Assembly: GCF_002752655.1 (NCBI RefSeq)
Contig: NZ_CP023737.1
Location: forward strand, 1-64,000
DNA: 64,000 bases
Source: Methylosinus trichosporium OB3b
GTDB lineage: Bacteria; Pseudomonadota; Alphaproteobacteria; Rhizobiales; Beijerinckiaceae
Direction of reading: 5' to 3'
Below are positions 53,746-63,023 of the stretch, piece after piece; the stretch's first letter is position 1, and each line of letters opens with the position of its first letter. A program made the position numbers and the translations under genes. The notes beneath the pieces were generated by a model that was not told the origin of the DNA, ran no database searches, and saw nothing but the letters and a program-made list of their open reading frames with translations.

Positions 53746-54944
53746 GCGCGGTCGAGGTCGTCACCTTCGGCTGCCGGCTCAATGTCGTCGATTCGCAGTC
53801 GCTGCTGAGCGACGCGCGCGTAAAGGGCGGGGATCTCGTCATCGTCAACACCTGCGCGGTGACGGCCGAGGCGACGCGTCAGGCGCGGCAGGCGATCCGC
53901 CGTCTGCATCGCGAGCGGCCGTCGGCCGAGATTGTCGTCGCCGGTTGCGCGGCGCGCATCGATCCGGCGAGCTTTGCGACGATGGCGGGCGTGACGCGCG
54001 TGCTCGGCGAGGCGCAGGACGCGCCGCTCGCGCGCAGCGCTTCGGAAGGGCAGACGCGCGCCTTTCTCGCCGTGCAGAACGGCTGCGATCATCGCTGCTC
54101 CTTCTGCGTCATTCCGTTCGGACGAGGGCCCTCGCGCTCCGCCGCGCCCGCTGATGTGATCGCCGAGGCGCGGCGGCTCGTCGCCGTGGGGCGGCGCGAG
54201 ATCGTGCTCACCGGCGTCGATCTCACCAGCTATCGTCATGAGGACGTCACGCTCGGCGCCCTCGCGCGCGAAATTTTGCGCGCGACGCCGCAGCTCGAGC
54301 GTCTGCGCCTCTCCTCGATCGACTGTATCGAGACCGACGCCGATCTGCTCGATCTGATGGGCGAGGAGCCGCGGCTCGCGCCGCATCTGCATTTATCGTT
54401 GCAGTCGGGCGACGATCTCACCTTGAAGCGAATGAAGCGGCGCCATTCGCGCGCCGACGCCATTCACTTTTGCGCCGAGATGCGCGACGCACGGCCCGAC
54501 ATCGTGCTCGGCGCCGATTTCATCGCCGGCTTTCCGACCGAGACGGAAGACATGTTCGCGCGCACGCTCGATCTCGTCGAGGAATGCGGGCTCACGCATC
54601 TGCACGTCTTCCCGTTCTCGCCGCGACCGGGGACGCCGGCGGCGCGCATGCCGCAGGTCGACGGCGCGACGGTGAAGGCGCGCGCGGCGCGGCTGCGCGC
54701 CGCGGGCGATGCGGCGCTCACGCGTCATCTCGAGGCGCAGCGCGGCAAGCGGCTGCGCGTCCTGACCGAGCGCGGCGGCCTCGCTCGCGCCGTGGATTTT
54801 ACGCCGATGCGCACGCCCGGAGCGGAGCCGGGCCTGATGCTCGACATGATCGCGACCGGCCACGACGGCCGGGCGCTGATCGGCGCGCCGGCTCGGGGAG
54901 ATTTCGCGTTTCGCTATGGATCGAATCCCAGCGATCGAGGTTAG
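53742..54944 (+). CDS. mtaB: tRNA t6A37 methylthiotransferase MtaB
   Basis: Radical-SAM enzyme that adds a methylthio group to t6A37 of tRNAs. The 400-aa protein has the N-terminal UPF0004 domain with its three Cys (TFGCRLNVVDSQSL, VNTCAVTAEATRQARQAIRR, VAGCAARI), the radical-SAM motif CDHRCSFCVIPFGRG, and a C-terminal TRAM-like segment. TTG start overlapping dapF. The order dapF-mtaB is common in alphaproteobacteria. Confidence 0.95.
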   Translation: MSAVEVVTFGCRLNVVDSQSLLSDARVKGGDLVIVNTCAVTAEATRQARQAIRRLHRERPSAEIVVAGCAARIDPASFATMAGVTRVLGEAQDAPLARSASEGQTRAFLAVQNGCDHRCSFCVIPFGRGPSRSAAPADVIAEARRLVAVGRREIVLTGVDLTSYRHEDVTLGALAREILRATPQLERLRLSSIDCIETDADLLDLMGEEPRLAPHLHLSLQSGDDLTLKRMKRRHSRADAIHFCAEMRDARPDIVLGADFIAGFPTETEDMFARTLDLVEECGLTHLHVFPFSPRPGTPAARMPQVDGATVKARAARLRAAGDAALTRHLEAQRGKRLRVLTERGGLARAVDFTPMRTPGAEPGLMLDMIATGHDGRALIGAPARGDFAFRYGSNPSDRG

Positions 54945-54976
54945 CCTCTCATCGGCGACGACGGTGTGAGGCGATC

Positions 54977-55276
54977 ATGAACACAGCCAATCTTCAGCTC
55001 GAGGGACTCTATGCAACGCTCACGGCGCTGTTCGGCGCCTTGCGCGACAAAGGACTGATGCAGCCCGAAGAGATCGACGCTCTGCTCGCCGGCGTCGAGA
55101 CGCGTCTCGCTTGCGATCCCAACCGCCCGCGCGAGCTGCGCGACGCCAATATCGACGCGATCTGTTTCCCCGCCCGCTTCCTGCGCGTCGCTCTCGCGGG
55201 GGGCGCGGTCGGGAAAGACGTCCCGTTTTCGGAGCTCGCGGCGCGCGTCGGCCGCGGCAAGCCCGAGCGCGATTGA
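54977..55276 (+). CDS. Hypothetical 99-aa protein
   Basis: Begins MNTANLQLEGLYATLTALFG and continues helical (ALRDKGLMQPEEIDALLAGV ... NIDAICFPARFLRVAL). No family recognised. GAGG lies 5 nt upstream of the ATG. Third gene of the dapF-mtaB run, 32 bp after mtaB. Confidence 0.65.
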   Translation: MNTANLQLEGLYATLTALFGALRDKGLMQPEEIDALLAGVETRLACDPNRPRELRDANIDAICFPARFLRVALAGGAVGKDVPFSELAARVGRGKPERD

Positions 55277-55327
55277 AGAGGTCGACATGCGCAGGGCGCG
55301 GCGTCGGCTCACGTCATCCGACGCGCG

Positions 55328-55357
55328 CGAACAGCGAGCCTGAAGGCTCGCTGTTCG
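55328..55357. repeat. Short family-B palindrome (copy 3)
   Basis: A 13-bp stem (CGAACAGCGAGCC / GGCTCGCTGTTCG) with loop TGAA. It contains the GAGCCTGAAGGCTCGC core of the longer copies. It lies after the 99-aa gene and could terminate it, though no T-run follows. Confidence 0.65.
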
Positions 55358-55399
55358 AGGGGTGTGAATAGTTCTACTGCGTCATTACAAGCCCATGAA

Positions 55400-55550
55400 C
55401 ATCGGGGGAGCGTCATTGCGAGGAGCGAAGCGACGAAGCAATCCAGAGCCGCCGCGAAATATCGGAAGATGTCGCCTCACGGCTCTGGATTGCTTCGCTT
55501 CGCTCGCAATGACGAGCCCCATTTTCGCTGGGATGCATCAAAAAGATACT
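55400..55550. repeat. REP-like palindromic element, family A (copy 3)
   Basis: Full-length relative of 19280-19410: inverted ends cgtcattgcgag...cgaagcaatcc and ggattgcttcgct...cgcaatgacg, the same interior (gagccgccgcgaaat, cggaaga, cgcctcacggct) and the same tail (gagccccatttcgctgggat). Confidence 0.8.
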
Positions 55551-55584
55551 GCGTTTGACGCAGTAGAAATAGGATGGCCGGCAA

Positions 55585-55938
55585 TCAATTCGTCCGCAGA
55601 ATTTTATCCATCGCCTTGCCCCGCGCCAATTCGTCGATCAGCTTGTCCAAATAGCGAATCTCTCGCATGGTCGGCTCCTCGACCTTTTCAACGCGGACGC
55701 CGCAGACGACGCCCGTGATCGAAGCGCGCGCGGGATTCATATGCGGCGCCTGCGCGAAAAACGTCTCGAAGTCGGTCCGCTGCTCCAATTGGGCGAGCAG
55801 CTCTTGCGCACTATAGCCCGTCAGCCAGGAGATGATCTGATCGACCTCGGCCTTGGTGCGTCCTTTTTTCTCCGCTTTGGCGACATAGAGTGGATAAACG
55901 CTCGCAAAGCTCGTCGTATAGATCCGGTGCTTCGCCAT
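55585..55938 (-). CDS. DUF2200 domain protein
   Basis: 117-aa protein starting [20 protein letters not shown], followed by [20 protein letters not shown], which is the DUF2200 pattern. Function unknown. The ATG was chosen to match the family N-terminus. It starts 16 bp after the cysE stop on the same strand, suggesting co-transcription. Confidence 0.85.
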   Translation of the reverse strand: MAKHRIYTTSFASVYPLYVAKAEKKGRTKAEVDQIISWLTGYSAQELLAQLEQRTDFETFFAQAPHMNPARASITGVVCGVRVEKVEEPTMREIRYLDKLIDELARGKAMDKILRTN

Positions 55939-55954
55939 AGGCTTCTCGTCGCCG

Positions 55955-56827
55955 TCAAATCGAATAGCTGAACGAATCATAAGACAGCCGGCTCAGCAGC
56001 TGATCCATGTCGCGCGCCGGCTCGGCGCAGCCGGCGGCGCCGATGACGCTCGCCGGCACGCCGGCGACGGTGACATTGCGCGGCACGGGGCGCAGCACCA
56101 CGGAGCCCGCCGCGATGCGCGAGCAGGCGCCGACCTCGATATTGCCGAGAATCGTCGCGCCGGCGCCGATCATGACGCCATGTCTCACCTTCGGATGACG
56201 ATCGCCGCTCTCCTTGCCGGTGCCGCCGAGCGTGACGTTCTGCAGGATGGAGACATCGTCCTCCACCACCGCCGTGGCGCCGACGACGAGTCCGGTCGCA
56301 TGATCGAGAAACACGCCGCGGCCGAAGCGCGCGGCGGGATGAATGTCGGTCTGAAAAGCGTCGGAGGAGCGGCTCTGCAGATAGAGCGCGAAGTCGGTCT
56401 GTCCCTTCGTCCACAGACGATGCGCGAGGCGATGCGTCGCGATGGCGTGAAATCCCTTGAAGAAGAGCAGGGGCTCGATGAAGCGCCTGCAGGCCGGATC
56501 ACGTTCGACGATCGCCTTGACGTCGGCGCGGAAGGCGGCGCCGATCGACGGATCGTCATCGAGCGCACGAGCGAAGGCGTCGACGATGATATCGGCGGGG
56601 ACGGCGCCATTGCCGAGGCGCGAGGCGACGCGGTGGATAACCGCATCCTCGAAGGACCGGCGATTGAGCACGGATGCGACGACGAGGCTGGCCAGCGCCG
56701 CATCGCGGGCCATCGCCTCCGCCTCTTGCCGGACATGGGCCCATAGCGCGTCGCCGGCGACGAGCGCGCGCGCATCCGCAGGCATGCGCGGTTCGTCGCG
56801 GTCGGCGGGCTCAGTAGTGGCGTCCAT
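55955..56827 (-). CDS. cysE: Serine O-acetyltransferase
   Basis: First step of cysteine synthesis: acetyl-CoA plus L-serine gives O-acetylserine. The 290-aa protein has the N-terminal helical SATase domain ([38 protein letters not shown]) and a left-handed beta-helix of hexapeptides with the active-site region [20 protein letters not shown] and [20 protein letters not shown]. The C-terminus ends in Ile, as needed for CysK docking. It lies 27 bp after the MocR gene on the same strand. Confidence 0.95.
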   Translation of the reverse strand: MDATTEPADRDEPRMPADARALVAGDALWAHVRQEAEAMARDAALASLVVASVLNRRSFEDAVIHRVASRLGNGAVPADIIVDAFARALDDDPSIGAAFRADVKAIVERDPACRRFIEPLLFFKGFHAIATHRLAHRLWTKGQTDFALYLQSRSSDAFQTDIHPAARFGRGVFLDHATGLVVGATAVVEDDVSILQNVTLGGTGKESGDRHPKVRHGVMIGAGATILGNIEVGACSRIAAGSVVLRPVPRNVTVAGVPASVIGAAGCAEPARDMDQLLSRLSYDSFSYSI

Positions 56828-56854
56828 GCGGATCCTCAGTCGCGAAGAGGCGGC

Positions 56855-58363
56855 TCATATGTGGCGCCTCGCGGCGGCTTCGTCCAGCTCGGCCCGCCCG
56901 GCGGACTCCTCGCCGAGCGCGCCGGCGAGGCGCGAGAGGGCGCGCGCGGCCTCCGCTTCGTCGAGGCTGCCGAAGCCGAGGCGCAGGCCGCGGCCCGTCT
57001 GCTGCGGCGCGGCGAAGGAGGTCGAGGGCAGCATGCGCACGCCATTGTCCGCGGCGCTCGCCTCGAGCGCGTCGAGCGTCGCCGCATCGGGAAAGGTCGC
57101 CCAATAGGCGAGGCCGCCGTCCGGAACCGAATAATCGACGCGGGCGCCGAAGACGCGGCGCAGCGAGGCGCCGAAGGCGTCGCGCCGGCGTGCATAGATC
57201 TGCCGCGCCTTGCGCACATGGCGCCGCAACTCGCCGGAGCGGATCAGCTCGGCGACGGCGAGCTCGGTCAGCGCATTGCCCTGGCGGTCGATCGTCGCCG
57301 CGACATTGGCGATGGCGCGCGCGACCTCCTGCGGCGCGGCGATATAGCCGACGCGCAGCCCCGGCAGCAGCAGCTTCGACATGGAGCCGACATAGATCGT
57401 GCGTCCGGGCGCATAGCTCGCCATCGGCAGCAGCGGCTGCCGCTCGAAGTGAAACTCGTGATCGTAATCGTCCTCGATGATGGCGAAGCGATGCTTCGCC
57501 GCGATCTGCAACAGCTTCAGCCGCCGCTCCGGAGTGAGCGAGACCGTGGTCGGAAACTGGTGATGCGGCGTCACATAGACGGCGCGCACATTGCGCCGCG
57601 CGCATTCGCGCTCGACATCGTCGACATTCAGCCCTTCGGCGTCGAGCCCGACGCCGATCACCTCGGCGCCCGCGGCGGCGAAAGCGTCGCGCGCCGATGC
57701 GTAGGACAGACCTTCGACCAGAACGGCGTCGCCGGGAGAGAGCAGAATGCGCGCGGCGAGGAAAATGCCCATCTGGCTGCCGCGCGTCACGCAAATCTCG
57801 TCCTCGCCGACGACGATGCCGCGATGCGTCGCCAGCATCTCGGAGATCATGCGTCGCAGCTCGAGCGCGCCGCGCGGATCGCCATAGCCGAGCCCGCCCG
57901 AGCGCGCGGCGCGTCGTCCCGCTTCGCGATGCGCATGCAGCAGTGTCTCGACCGAGAAGAGGCGCGGGTCGGGCAGTCCGTCGTCGATGACGACGCGGTC
58001 TTGTCCGGCGAAGACGAGCCGCGGCTCCGGCGGCGCGCGAAAGTCGAATTCGGCGCAGCGCATGTCCGTGCGCGCGGCCTTGCCGGGCTTGGTCTCGGGC
58101 AGCTGCGCAGAGACGAAAGTGCCGCGCGTGCGGTCGGTCGAGAACCAGCCCTGCGCGACGAGATCGTCATAGGCGAGCACGATGGTCTTGCGATTGACGC
58201 CGAGCGAGGCCGCGAGCTCGCGGCTGCTCGGCAGCGGCGCGCCGGGGACGAGGCGTCCGCGCTCGATCTCGTGAATCAGCGCGTGGACGATCTGCAGATA
58301 GAGCGGCGCGCCACGGCGCGCATCGATCCGTTCGGTCAGTTGGAACGTCCAAGGACGCAACAT
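56855..58363 (-). CDS. MocR/PdxR-type GntR-family regulator with aminotransferase-like domain
   Basis: 502-aa regulator with an N-terminal GntR winged helix (about residues 15-80: PLYLQIVHALIHEIERGRLV, SSRELAASLGVNRKTIVLAY) and a C-terminal fold-type I PLP domain with Asp in VYVTPHHQFPTTV / AIIEDDYDHEFHFE and a PLP-Lys region YVGSMSKLLLPGLRVGY. Members bind PLP and control vitamin B6, GABA or taurine genes. The next gene on the strand is cysE. Confidence 0.9.
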   Translation of the reverse strand: MLRPWTFQLTERIDARRGAPLYLQIVHALIHEIERGRLVPGAPLPSSRELAASLGVNRKTIVLAYDDLVAQGWFSTDRTRGTFVSAQLPETKPGKAARTDMRCAEFDFRAPPEPRLVFAGQDRVVIDDGLPDPRLFSVETLLHAHREAGRRAARSGGLGYGDPRGALELRRMISEMLATHRGIVVGEDEICVTRGSQMGIFLAARILLSPGDAVLVEGLSYASARDAFAAAGAEVIGVGLDAEGLNVDDVERECARRNVRAVYVTPHHQFPTTVSLTPERRLKLLQIAAKHRFAIIEDDYDHEFHFERQPLLPMASYAPGRTIYVGSMSKLLLPGLRVGYIAAPQEVARAIANVAATIDRQGNALTELAVAELIRSGELRRHVRKARQIYARRRDAFGASLRRVFGARVDYSVPDGGLAYWATFPDAATLDALEASAADNGVRMLPSTSFAAPQQTGRGLRLGFGSLDEAEAARALSRLAGALGEESAGRAELDEAAARRHI

Positions 58364-58545
58364 TGGACCCCTCCGTTTCGGCTTTTCGTTGTTGTCGCAG
58401 GGCCGCTGCGAGCTTCGATCGGCCGGGGCGGAGATGTCAAGAGAGGGGCTGGACCCTTCACAATCGCGGTGTTGGCGGTTTTCGGCCTGCGCCGCTCCGA
58501 TAGGCTCTGCGTCGATGGCCCTCGCTATCGGAAGGAACGTCGATC

Positions 58546-58650
58546 ATGCAGACGAAAAGCAACTCGGTCGCGAAAGCGTTGTTCGGAATTGGCGGAGTGC
58601 TCGGATTCTTTTTGATCCTGATGCATTCCTTGACGCAATTGTTCCGCTGA
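58546..58650 (+). CDS. 34-aa single-helix membrane peptide
   Basis: ATG 58546 to TGA 58650 encodes MQTKSNSVAKALFGIGGVLG followed by FFLILMHSLTQLFR: a short polar N-terminus, one hydrophobic helix, and a positive end. GGAAGGAA lies about 9 nt upstream. It is divergent from the MocR gene. No family recognised; good codon structure and a ribosome binding site make it credible. Confidence 0.5.
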   Translation: MQTKSNSVAKALFGIGGVLGFFLILMHSLTQLFR

Positions 58651-58766
58651 AAGCTGTTTCCCTCGCGAGGGGGAAAGCTCGCGTCCGACGGCGACGCCGG
58701 ATGGCGGCGGATCGGGAACCGCCGTCGACTTCGGCGATCCCGTCGGACGCTTGTTCGCGGAGAGAT

Positions 58767-58826
58767 GCGAGCCTGAAGGCTCGCGGTCCAGGGTCGTGCG
58801 CTTGGATCGCGAGCTTTCAGGCTCGC
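58767..58826. repeat. REP-like palindrome, family B (copy 4)
   Basis: Arms 58767-58790 and 58803-58826 (two mismatches) with a 12-nt loop, the same core as 1516-1575. Lies between the 34-aa ORF and the convergent rhodanese gene. Confidence 0.8.
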
Positions 58827-58858
58827 GCTTCGGAGATTTCGAAAACAACAGCCTCGCG

Positions 58859-59179
58859 TCACATGTCGAGAGCGCCGCCGCGGCTGCGCCATCCGCCGGT
58901 GCCCGGCGCGTAATGACGAATGTCGGAAAAGCCGGCGTCCTGCGCCGCCTTCAGCGCCTTGGCCGAGCGGCCGCCGGCCTGGCAGACGAGAACGATGGGC
59001 TCGCCGCGCGGCAGATCGGCGTCCGGCGAGAAGCGCGATAGCGGCTTGTTCTCGGCGCCGGGAATATGGCCGGCGGCATATTCGTTCGGCTCGCGCACAT
59101 CGATGATGTGACAGGACCGGTCCTCCACGACGCGGACGAAATCCTCGTGGTCGATGGTCCCCGGAACTCCATTGGTCAT
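58859..59179 (-). CDS. Rhodanese-like sulfurtransferase
   Basis: 106-aa single-domain rhodanese with IIDVREPNEYAAGHIPGAEN and active-site loop LVCQAGGRSAKA, where the catalytic Cys is present. The start MTNGVPGTID has GAGGAGGAG a few bases upstream. Probable role in sulfane-sulfur transfer, partner unknown. Confidence 0.9.
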   Translation of the reverse strand: MTNGVPGTIDHEDFVRVVEDRSCHIIDVREPNEYAAGHIPGAENKPLSRFSPDADLPRGEPIVLVCQAGGRSAKALKAAQDAGFSDIRHYAPGTGGWRSRGGALDM

Positions 59180-59263
59180 TTCGTCTCCTCCTCGCGAACG
59201 CAATGTTTCGCGCGAGGGATTCGATGCAAGCGCCGCGCCGTGGCGCCGCGCGAAGGCTCGCTC

Positions 59264-60427
59264 TCACCAGCCGGCGATGCGCGTGCAGGCGCCGTCCGCC
59301 GCGAAGCCGTAGCGCGCGCCGCAGGCATAGGCGGTCGGCGGCTCGCCCGTGCGCTCGAAGAGATCATAGCCCTCCTTCAGATTTTGCCAGAAGGCCGTCC
59401 ATTGCTGATATTCCGGCGGAACCGCCCAGAAGGTGCTCCAGTCGCCGCGCGTCTCCTTGGCGAGCGCCTCTTCGGTCATGCGGAACGGAAAAATATGCAC
59501 CGGCACCTCGTGCTGGCCTGCGCGCAGCGCCGCCTCGACGACGCCGTAGATTTCCTCGATGACCTTGTCGGTCATGGCGAAGCAGCCGACAGACTTGCAC
59601 GCGCCATGCACCATCAGCGCGCCGCCGGTGCGGCCGTTCTGCCGATCATAGGCGTTGGGAAAGCCGATGTTGAAGGCGCGATGATAGGCCGAGCTCGGAT
59701 GGAGCTGGCGCGCCGAGACGCTGTAGAATCCTTCCGGCGACTGATAATCGCCGGAGCGCAGCTTCGGTCCGAGGCGGCCGGACCATTTGCAGATCGGATA
59801 GGTTTTGTAGAGCGAATAGCGGCCGTCCCGCTTCAGCCATAATTCGAGCTCGCCCTCTTTCTTGAAGATGCGCACATAGGCGGCGGCGCCGAGGCGAAAA
59901 TTGCCGTCCTCGCGACGTTGCAGCGGCCCCGGCGAATCGCTCGTCGGCAGCAGCGACGCGAGCGAGATCGTCGGCGCCGGCGCGGCGGCCGCCTCTTGCG
60001 GCGGCGCGGCTTCGGCGAACGGAGCGGAGCTGGCCGGGCCGAATTCGCGCGGACGCAGGGGCGGCTCCGGCGCGATGACCTCTATGGCGCCCAGTGACGC
60101 ATATTCCATAGGGCGAGGCGGCGGCAGAGGCGCGGCGACGTCGGTGGGCGCATCGACGCGGGCGAGCGCGGCGACGGCCGTTTGCGGCTGCTCGAGGGGC
60201 GTGGGCGTCGGCCGCCGCGATGCGAGATTCTGCAACAGGGCGCCAGCGGGCGCGCCGACGAGGCGAGACGTCGCGAGCGCAGTCTCTGGCGATGATCGCG
60301 GGACGACGGCGACGCCTGTGTCCGCGGTCGGCGCGTTCCAGGCGAGGGCCGCGAACATGCACGCTTCGACGAGGCCGAACGACAGAGCGGCGGCCAGCAG
60401 AAAGAAGCGCGGCTTGCTGGTCCTCAT
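59264..60427 (-). CDS. YafK-type L,D-transpeptidase-family protein
   Basis: 387-aa protein with an N-terminal helix or signal anchor (FFLLAAALSFGLVEACMFAA), a Pro/Ala-rich linker (to about residue 160) and a catalytic domain whose active site is MVHGACKSVGCFAMTD (His and Cys present). This S-V-G-C-F-A form belongs to the YafK/DpaA group, which includes an enzyme that removes Braun lipoprotein from peptidoglycan. It may therefore cut rather than make cross-links. Confidence 0.88.
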   Translation of the reverse strand: MRTSKPRFFLLAAALSFGLVEACMFAALAWNAPTADTGVAVVPRSSPETALATSRLVGAPAGALLQNLASRRPTPTPLEQPQTAVAALARVDAPTDVAAPLPPPRPMEYASLGAIEVIAPEPPLRPREFGPASSAPFAEAAPPQEAAAAPAPTISLASLLPTSDSPGPLQRREDGNFRLGAAAYVRIFKKEGELELWLKRDGRYSLYKTYPICKWSGRLGPKLRSGDYQSPEGFYSVSARQLHPSSAYHRAFNIGFPNAYDRQNGRTGGALMVHGACKSVGCFAMTDKVIEEIYGVVEAALRAGQHEVPVHIFPFRMTEEALAKETRGDWSTFWAVPPEYQQWTAFWQNLKEGYDLFERTGEPPTAYACGARYGFAADGACTRIAGW

Positions 60428-60573
60428 GGGAACCCGTTTACGACGGAACGCGAGCGAGACGAGCCATTACAGAACCCGAACAAGGCAAACAAAAGGCTAA
60501 TGCGGGGCGGTGAATCGCCCCAGCGCTCTTTCGTTCGAGCGAATTCCGTTCGATCGGAAAGCGCTCTCCCGCG

Positions 60574-61101
60574 TCAATGGCCCTCGAAGGAGACGAGCTT
60601 GCGCACCGGCACGCCGAGCGCTTCGATCTTCTTGGCGCCGCCGAGATCGGGCAGGTCGATCACGAAGCAGGCGGCGACGACCTCGGCGCCGATCTGCTGC
60701 AGCAGCTTGATCGCGCCCTCCGCCGTGCCGCCGGTGGCGATGAGATCGTCGACGAGAATGACGCGCTCGCCCTTGACGACGGCGTCCTCGTGCACCTCCA
60801 TCTCGTCGACTCCGTATTCGAGCGAATAGGCGATGCGAACGGTCGTGTGCGGCAGCTTGCCCTTCTTGCGCACCGGCACGAAGCCAGCCGACAATTGATG
60901 CGCCACGGCGCCGCCCAGAATGAATCCGCGCGCCTCCATGCCCGCCACCTTGTCGATCTTGGTTCCGGCCCAGGGCTGCACCAATTCGTCCACGGCGCGG
61001 CGGAACGCTCTGGCGTCGCCGAGCAGCGTCGTGATGTCGCGGAACATGATGCCGGGCTTGGGATAGTCGGGAATGGTGCGGATCGCGGAGGCGAGAGGCA
61101 T
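60574..61101 (-). CDS. apt: Adenine phosphoribosyltransferase
   Basis: Purine salvage: adenine plus PRPP gives AMP. The 175-aa protein has [36 protein letters not shown] and the PRPP-binding loop [18 protein letters not shown]. Third gene of the mtnP-SIMPL-apt run; MtnP releases adenine, which Apt recovers. Confidence 0.96.
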   Translation of the reverse strand: MPLASAIRTIPDYPKPGIMFRDITTLLGDARAFRRAVDELVQPWAGTKIDKVAGMEARGFILGGAVAHQLSAGFVPVRKKGKLPHTTVRIAYSLEYGVDEMEVHEDAVVKGERVILVDDLIATGGTAEGAIKLLQQIGAEVVAACFVIDLPDLGGAKKIEALGVPVRKLVSFEGH

Positions 61102-61273
61102 GTCGGAATGCTCGCTGATGGTTTGTTCAGCCTCTCCTTACCGCATTCCGAGCGAAAGCGCATCCTTCGCCCATCGCAGGCGGTCTGCGGCTAGCTTGTC
61201 CGCTAGCTGCAACTGCGCCATTATCGGACAAACCGGTATGTCTCCGGCGCTTCTACGAATATTGCACCTGACG

Positions 61274-62047
61274 CTACTTCGGCAGCAGGCGCCAGAGCGT
61301 GCGCACATGCGCCTCGAGGCGCTCTTCTCCCGGCCGAATGGCGACGGAGGCTGCGGCTTCCGCCGCCATGCCGCGAGCCGATTTGGCGGACGCATAGGCC
61401 ATCGGCGCGCTCTGCCCGGCGTCGATCTCGACGAGCTCTCCGAGCTTCATCGCGGCGCCTTCGGCGAGCAGCCGCGCGCGCTTCTGCGCATTGGCGACGG
61501 CCTTGCCGAGCAGCGCATCCTCGCGCTCGGCGCGGTCGCTGATGCGAAACTCTACGCCCTCGAGCTGATTGGCGTGGGTGGCGAGGAGCTTGGCGACCAG
61601 CTCGCCCACATGCTCGATGTCGCCGGTGGCGACGACGAGCCGGGTCGAGGCGCGAAAGCCGGTGAGCGTCTGCTTGACGATCTGCGTCTTCGGCTCGCGC
61701 GCCTCGGCGTAGATCGGCGTCACATCGACGCTGGTCGTCCGCATATCCTTGCGCGCGATTCCGGTGGCGTCGATCTGCTGCATCAGCCCCGTGGACTGGC
61801 GCGCCAGCGCGGCGGTCGCTTCCGCCGCCGTCGGCTTCTCGGCGAAGACGCCGAGCGTGACGTCGGCGCGATCGGGCTCCACATGCTCGACCGCCGTTCC
61901 GGCGACCTCGACCACGGGATAATCGCGCAGCGGCTTGCCGCTCTGCGCGAGCGCCGGCGCCGCCAGCATCAGGCCGGCGAGCAATGGGACGGTTCGCACG
62001 ACGATCTCCCGAGTTCGAGCGAGGCTCGCGCAGGAGCGCGGCGTCAT
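61274..62047 (-). CDS. Secreted SIMPL-domain (DUF541) protein
   Basis: 257-aa periplasmic protein with a signal peptide (VRTVPLLAGLMLAAPALAQ) and a SIMPL/DUF541 domain (VEVAGTAVEHVEPDRADVTL, ANAQKRARLLAEGAAMKLGE). Function unclear; some members counter oxidative stress. ATG 62047 overlaps the mtnP stop (ATGA), but GTG 61999, with GGGAGA 7 nt upstream and directly before the signal peptide, is a strong alternative start. Confidence 0.85.
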   Translation of the reverse strand: MTPRSCASLARTREIVVRTVPLLAGLMLAAPALAQSGKPLRDYPVVEVAGTAVEHVEPDRADVTLGVFAEKPTAAEATAALARQSTGLMQQIDATGIARKDMRTTSVDVTPIYAEAREPKTQIVKQTLTGFRASTRLVVATGDIEHVGELVAKLLATHANQLEGVEFRISDRAEREDALLGKAVANAQKRARLLAEGAAMKLGELVEIDAGQSAPMAYASAKSARGMAAEAAASVAIRPGEERLEAHVRTLWRLLPK

Positions 62048-62925
62048 TTCGGGGCGCCGCCGGCGCGCGCGAGAATGACGCCGAGCTTGGCGAGGAGCTG
62101 CGGATCGCGCGCCTCCGGCGCTGTGAGAATGGCGGTGTCGAGCGCGCGATCCGAGCCGATGGGGCAGGGCTCGTGCGCTTTTGGGAAATCGGCGAGCAGC
62201 CGCGCCAGCAGACGGCTGGCCTTGTCGGCGTTGGAGCGCACCACCGCGATCACGGCCGCCACATCGACGTCGTCATGCTCGGGATGCCAGCAATCGAAAT
62301 CGGTCACCATGGCGATGGTCGCGTAGGAGAGCTCGGCCTCGCGCGCGAGCTTGGCTTCCGGCATTGCCGTCATGCCGATCACGTCATAGCCCGCGCCCTT
62401 GTAGCTCAACGATTCCGCATAGGACGAGAATTGCGGACCCTCCATGCACACATAGGTTCCGCCCTTCACGACGCCGATGCTCTCCGCCTCCGCCGCGGCG
62501 GCGATCCGCGCCGCCAGCAGAGGCGCGACCGGATGCGCCATCGACACATGCGCGACGCAGCCATTGCCGAAGAAGGAGGATTGCCGGCCGAAGGTGCGGT
62601 CGACGAATTGATCCGGCAGTACGAACAGGCCCGGATAGAGCTCCGACTTGAACGAGCCGCAGGCCGAGACCGAGACGAGATCGGTGACCCCCGCCTGCTT
62701 CAGCGCGAAGATATTGGCGCGGTAATTGATGCCCGACGGCGACAGCACATGGCCGCGTCCATGGCGCGGCAGGAAGACCACCGGCGTCTCGCCGACCTCG
62801 CCGAAATGCAGCGCGTCGGACGGATCGCCCCAGGGGGTCGCGACCCGCTCCTCGCGAATGTTGCGCAGCCCGGGCAAATGATAGACGCCCGATCCTCCGA
62901 TGATGCCGACCACTGCGCGCGTCAT
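62044..62925 (-). CDS. mtnP: S-methyl-5'-thioadenosine phosphorylase
   Basis: Converts methylthioadenosine to adenine and methylthioribose-1-phosphate. The 293-aa protein has VGIIGGSGVYHLPGLRNIRE, VVFLPRHGRGHVLSPSGINY, GTYVCMEGPQFSSYAES and the segment GMTAMPEAKLAREAELSYAT with VTDFDCW, as in MtnP rather than PNP. The stop overlaps the next gene in ATGA. Confidence 0.95.
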   Translation of the reverse strand: MTRAVVGIIGGSGVYHLPGLRNIREERVATPWGDPSDALHFGEVGETPVVFLPRHGRGHVLSPSGINYRANIFALKQAGVTDLVSVSACGSFKSELYPGLFVLPDQFVDRTFGRQSSFFGNGCVAHVSMAHPVAPLLAARIAAAAEAESIGVVKGGTYVCMEGPQFSSYAESLSYKGAGYDVIGMTAMPEAKLAREAELSYATIAMVTDFDCWHPEHDDVDVAAVIAVVRSNADKASRLLARLLADFPKAHEPCPIGSDRALDTAILTAPEARDPQLLAKLGVILARAGGAPK

Positions 62926-63023
62926 ACAGAAAGCCTCTTTCGCTCGTCCCGCTATCCGCGCCTTGTCGCGGACCTCGTTTCAGTTTACCTGAACGCCACG
63001 AGATTACGAATGGTTCTTTCGCT

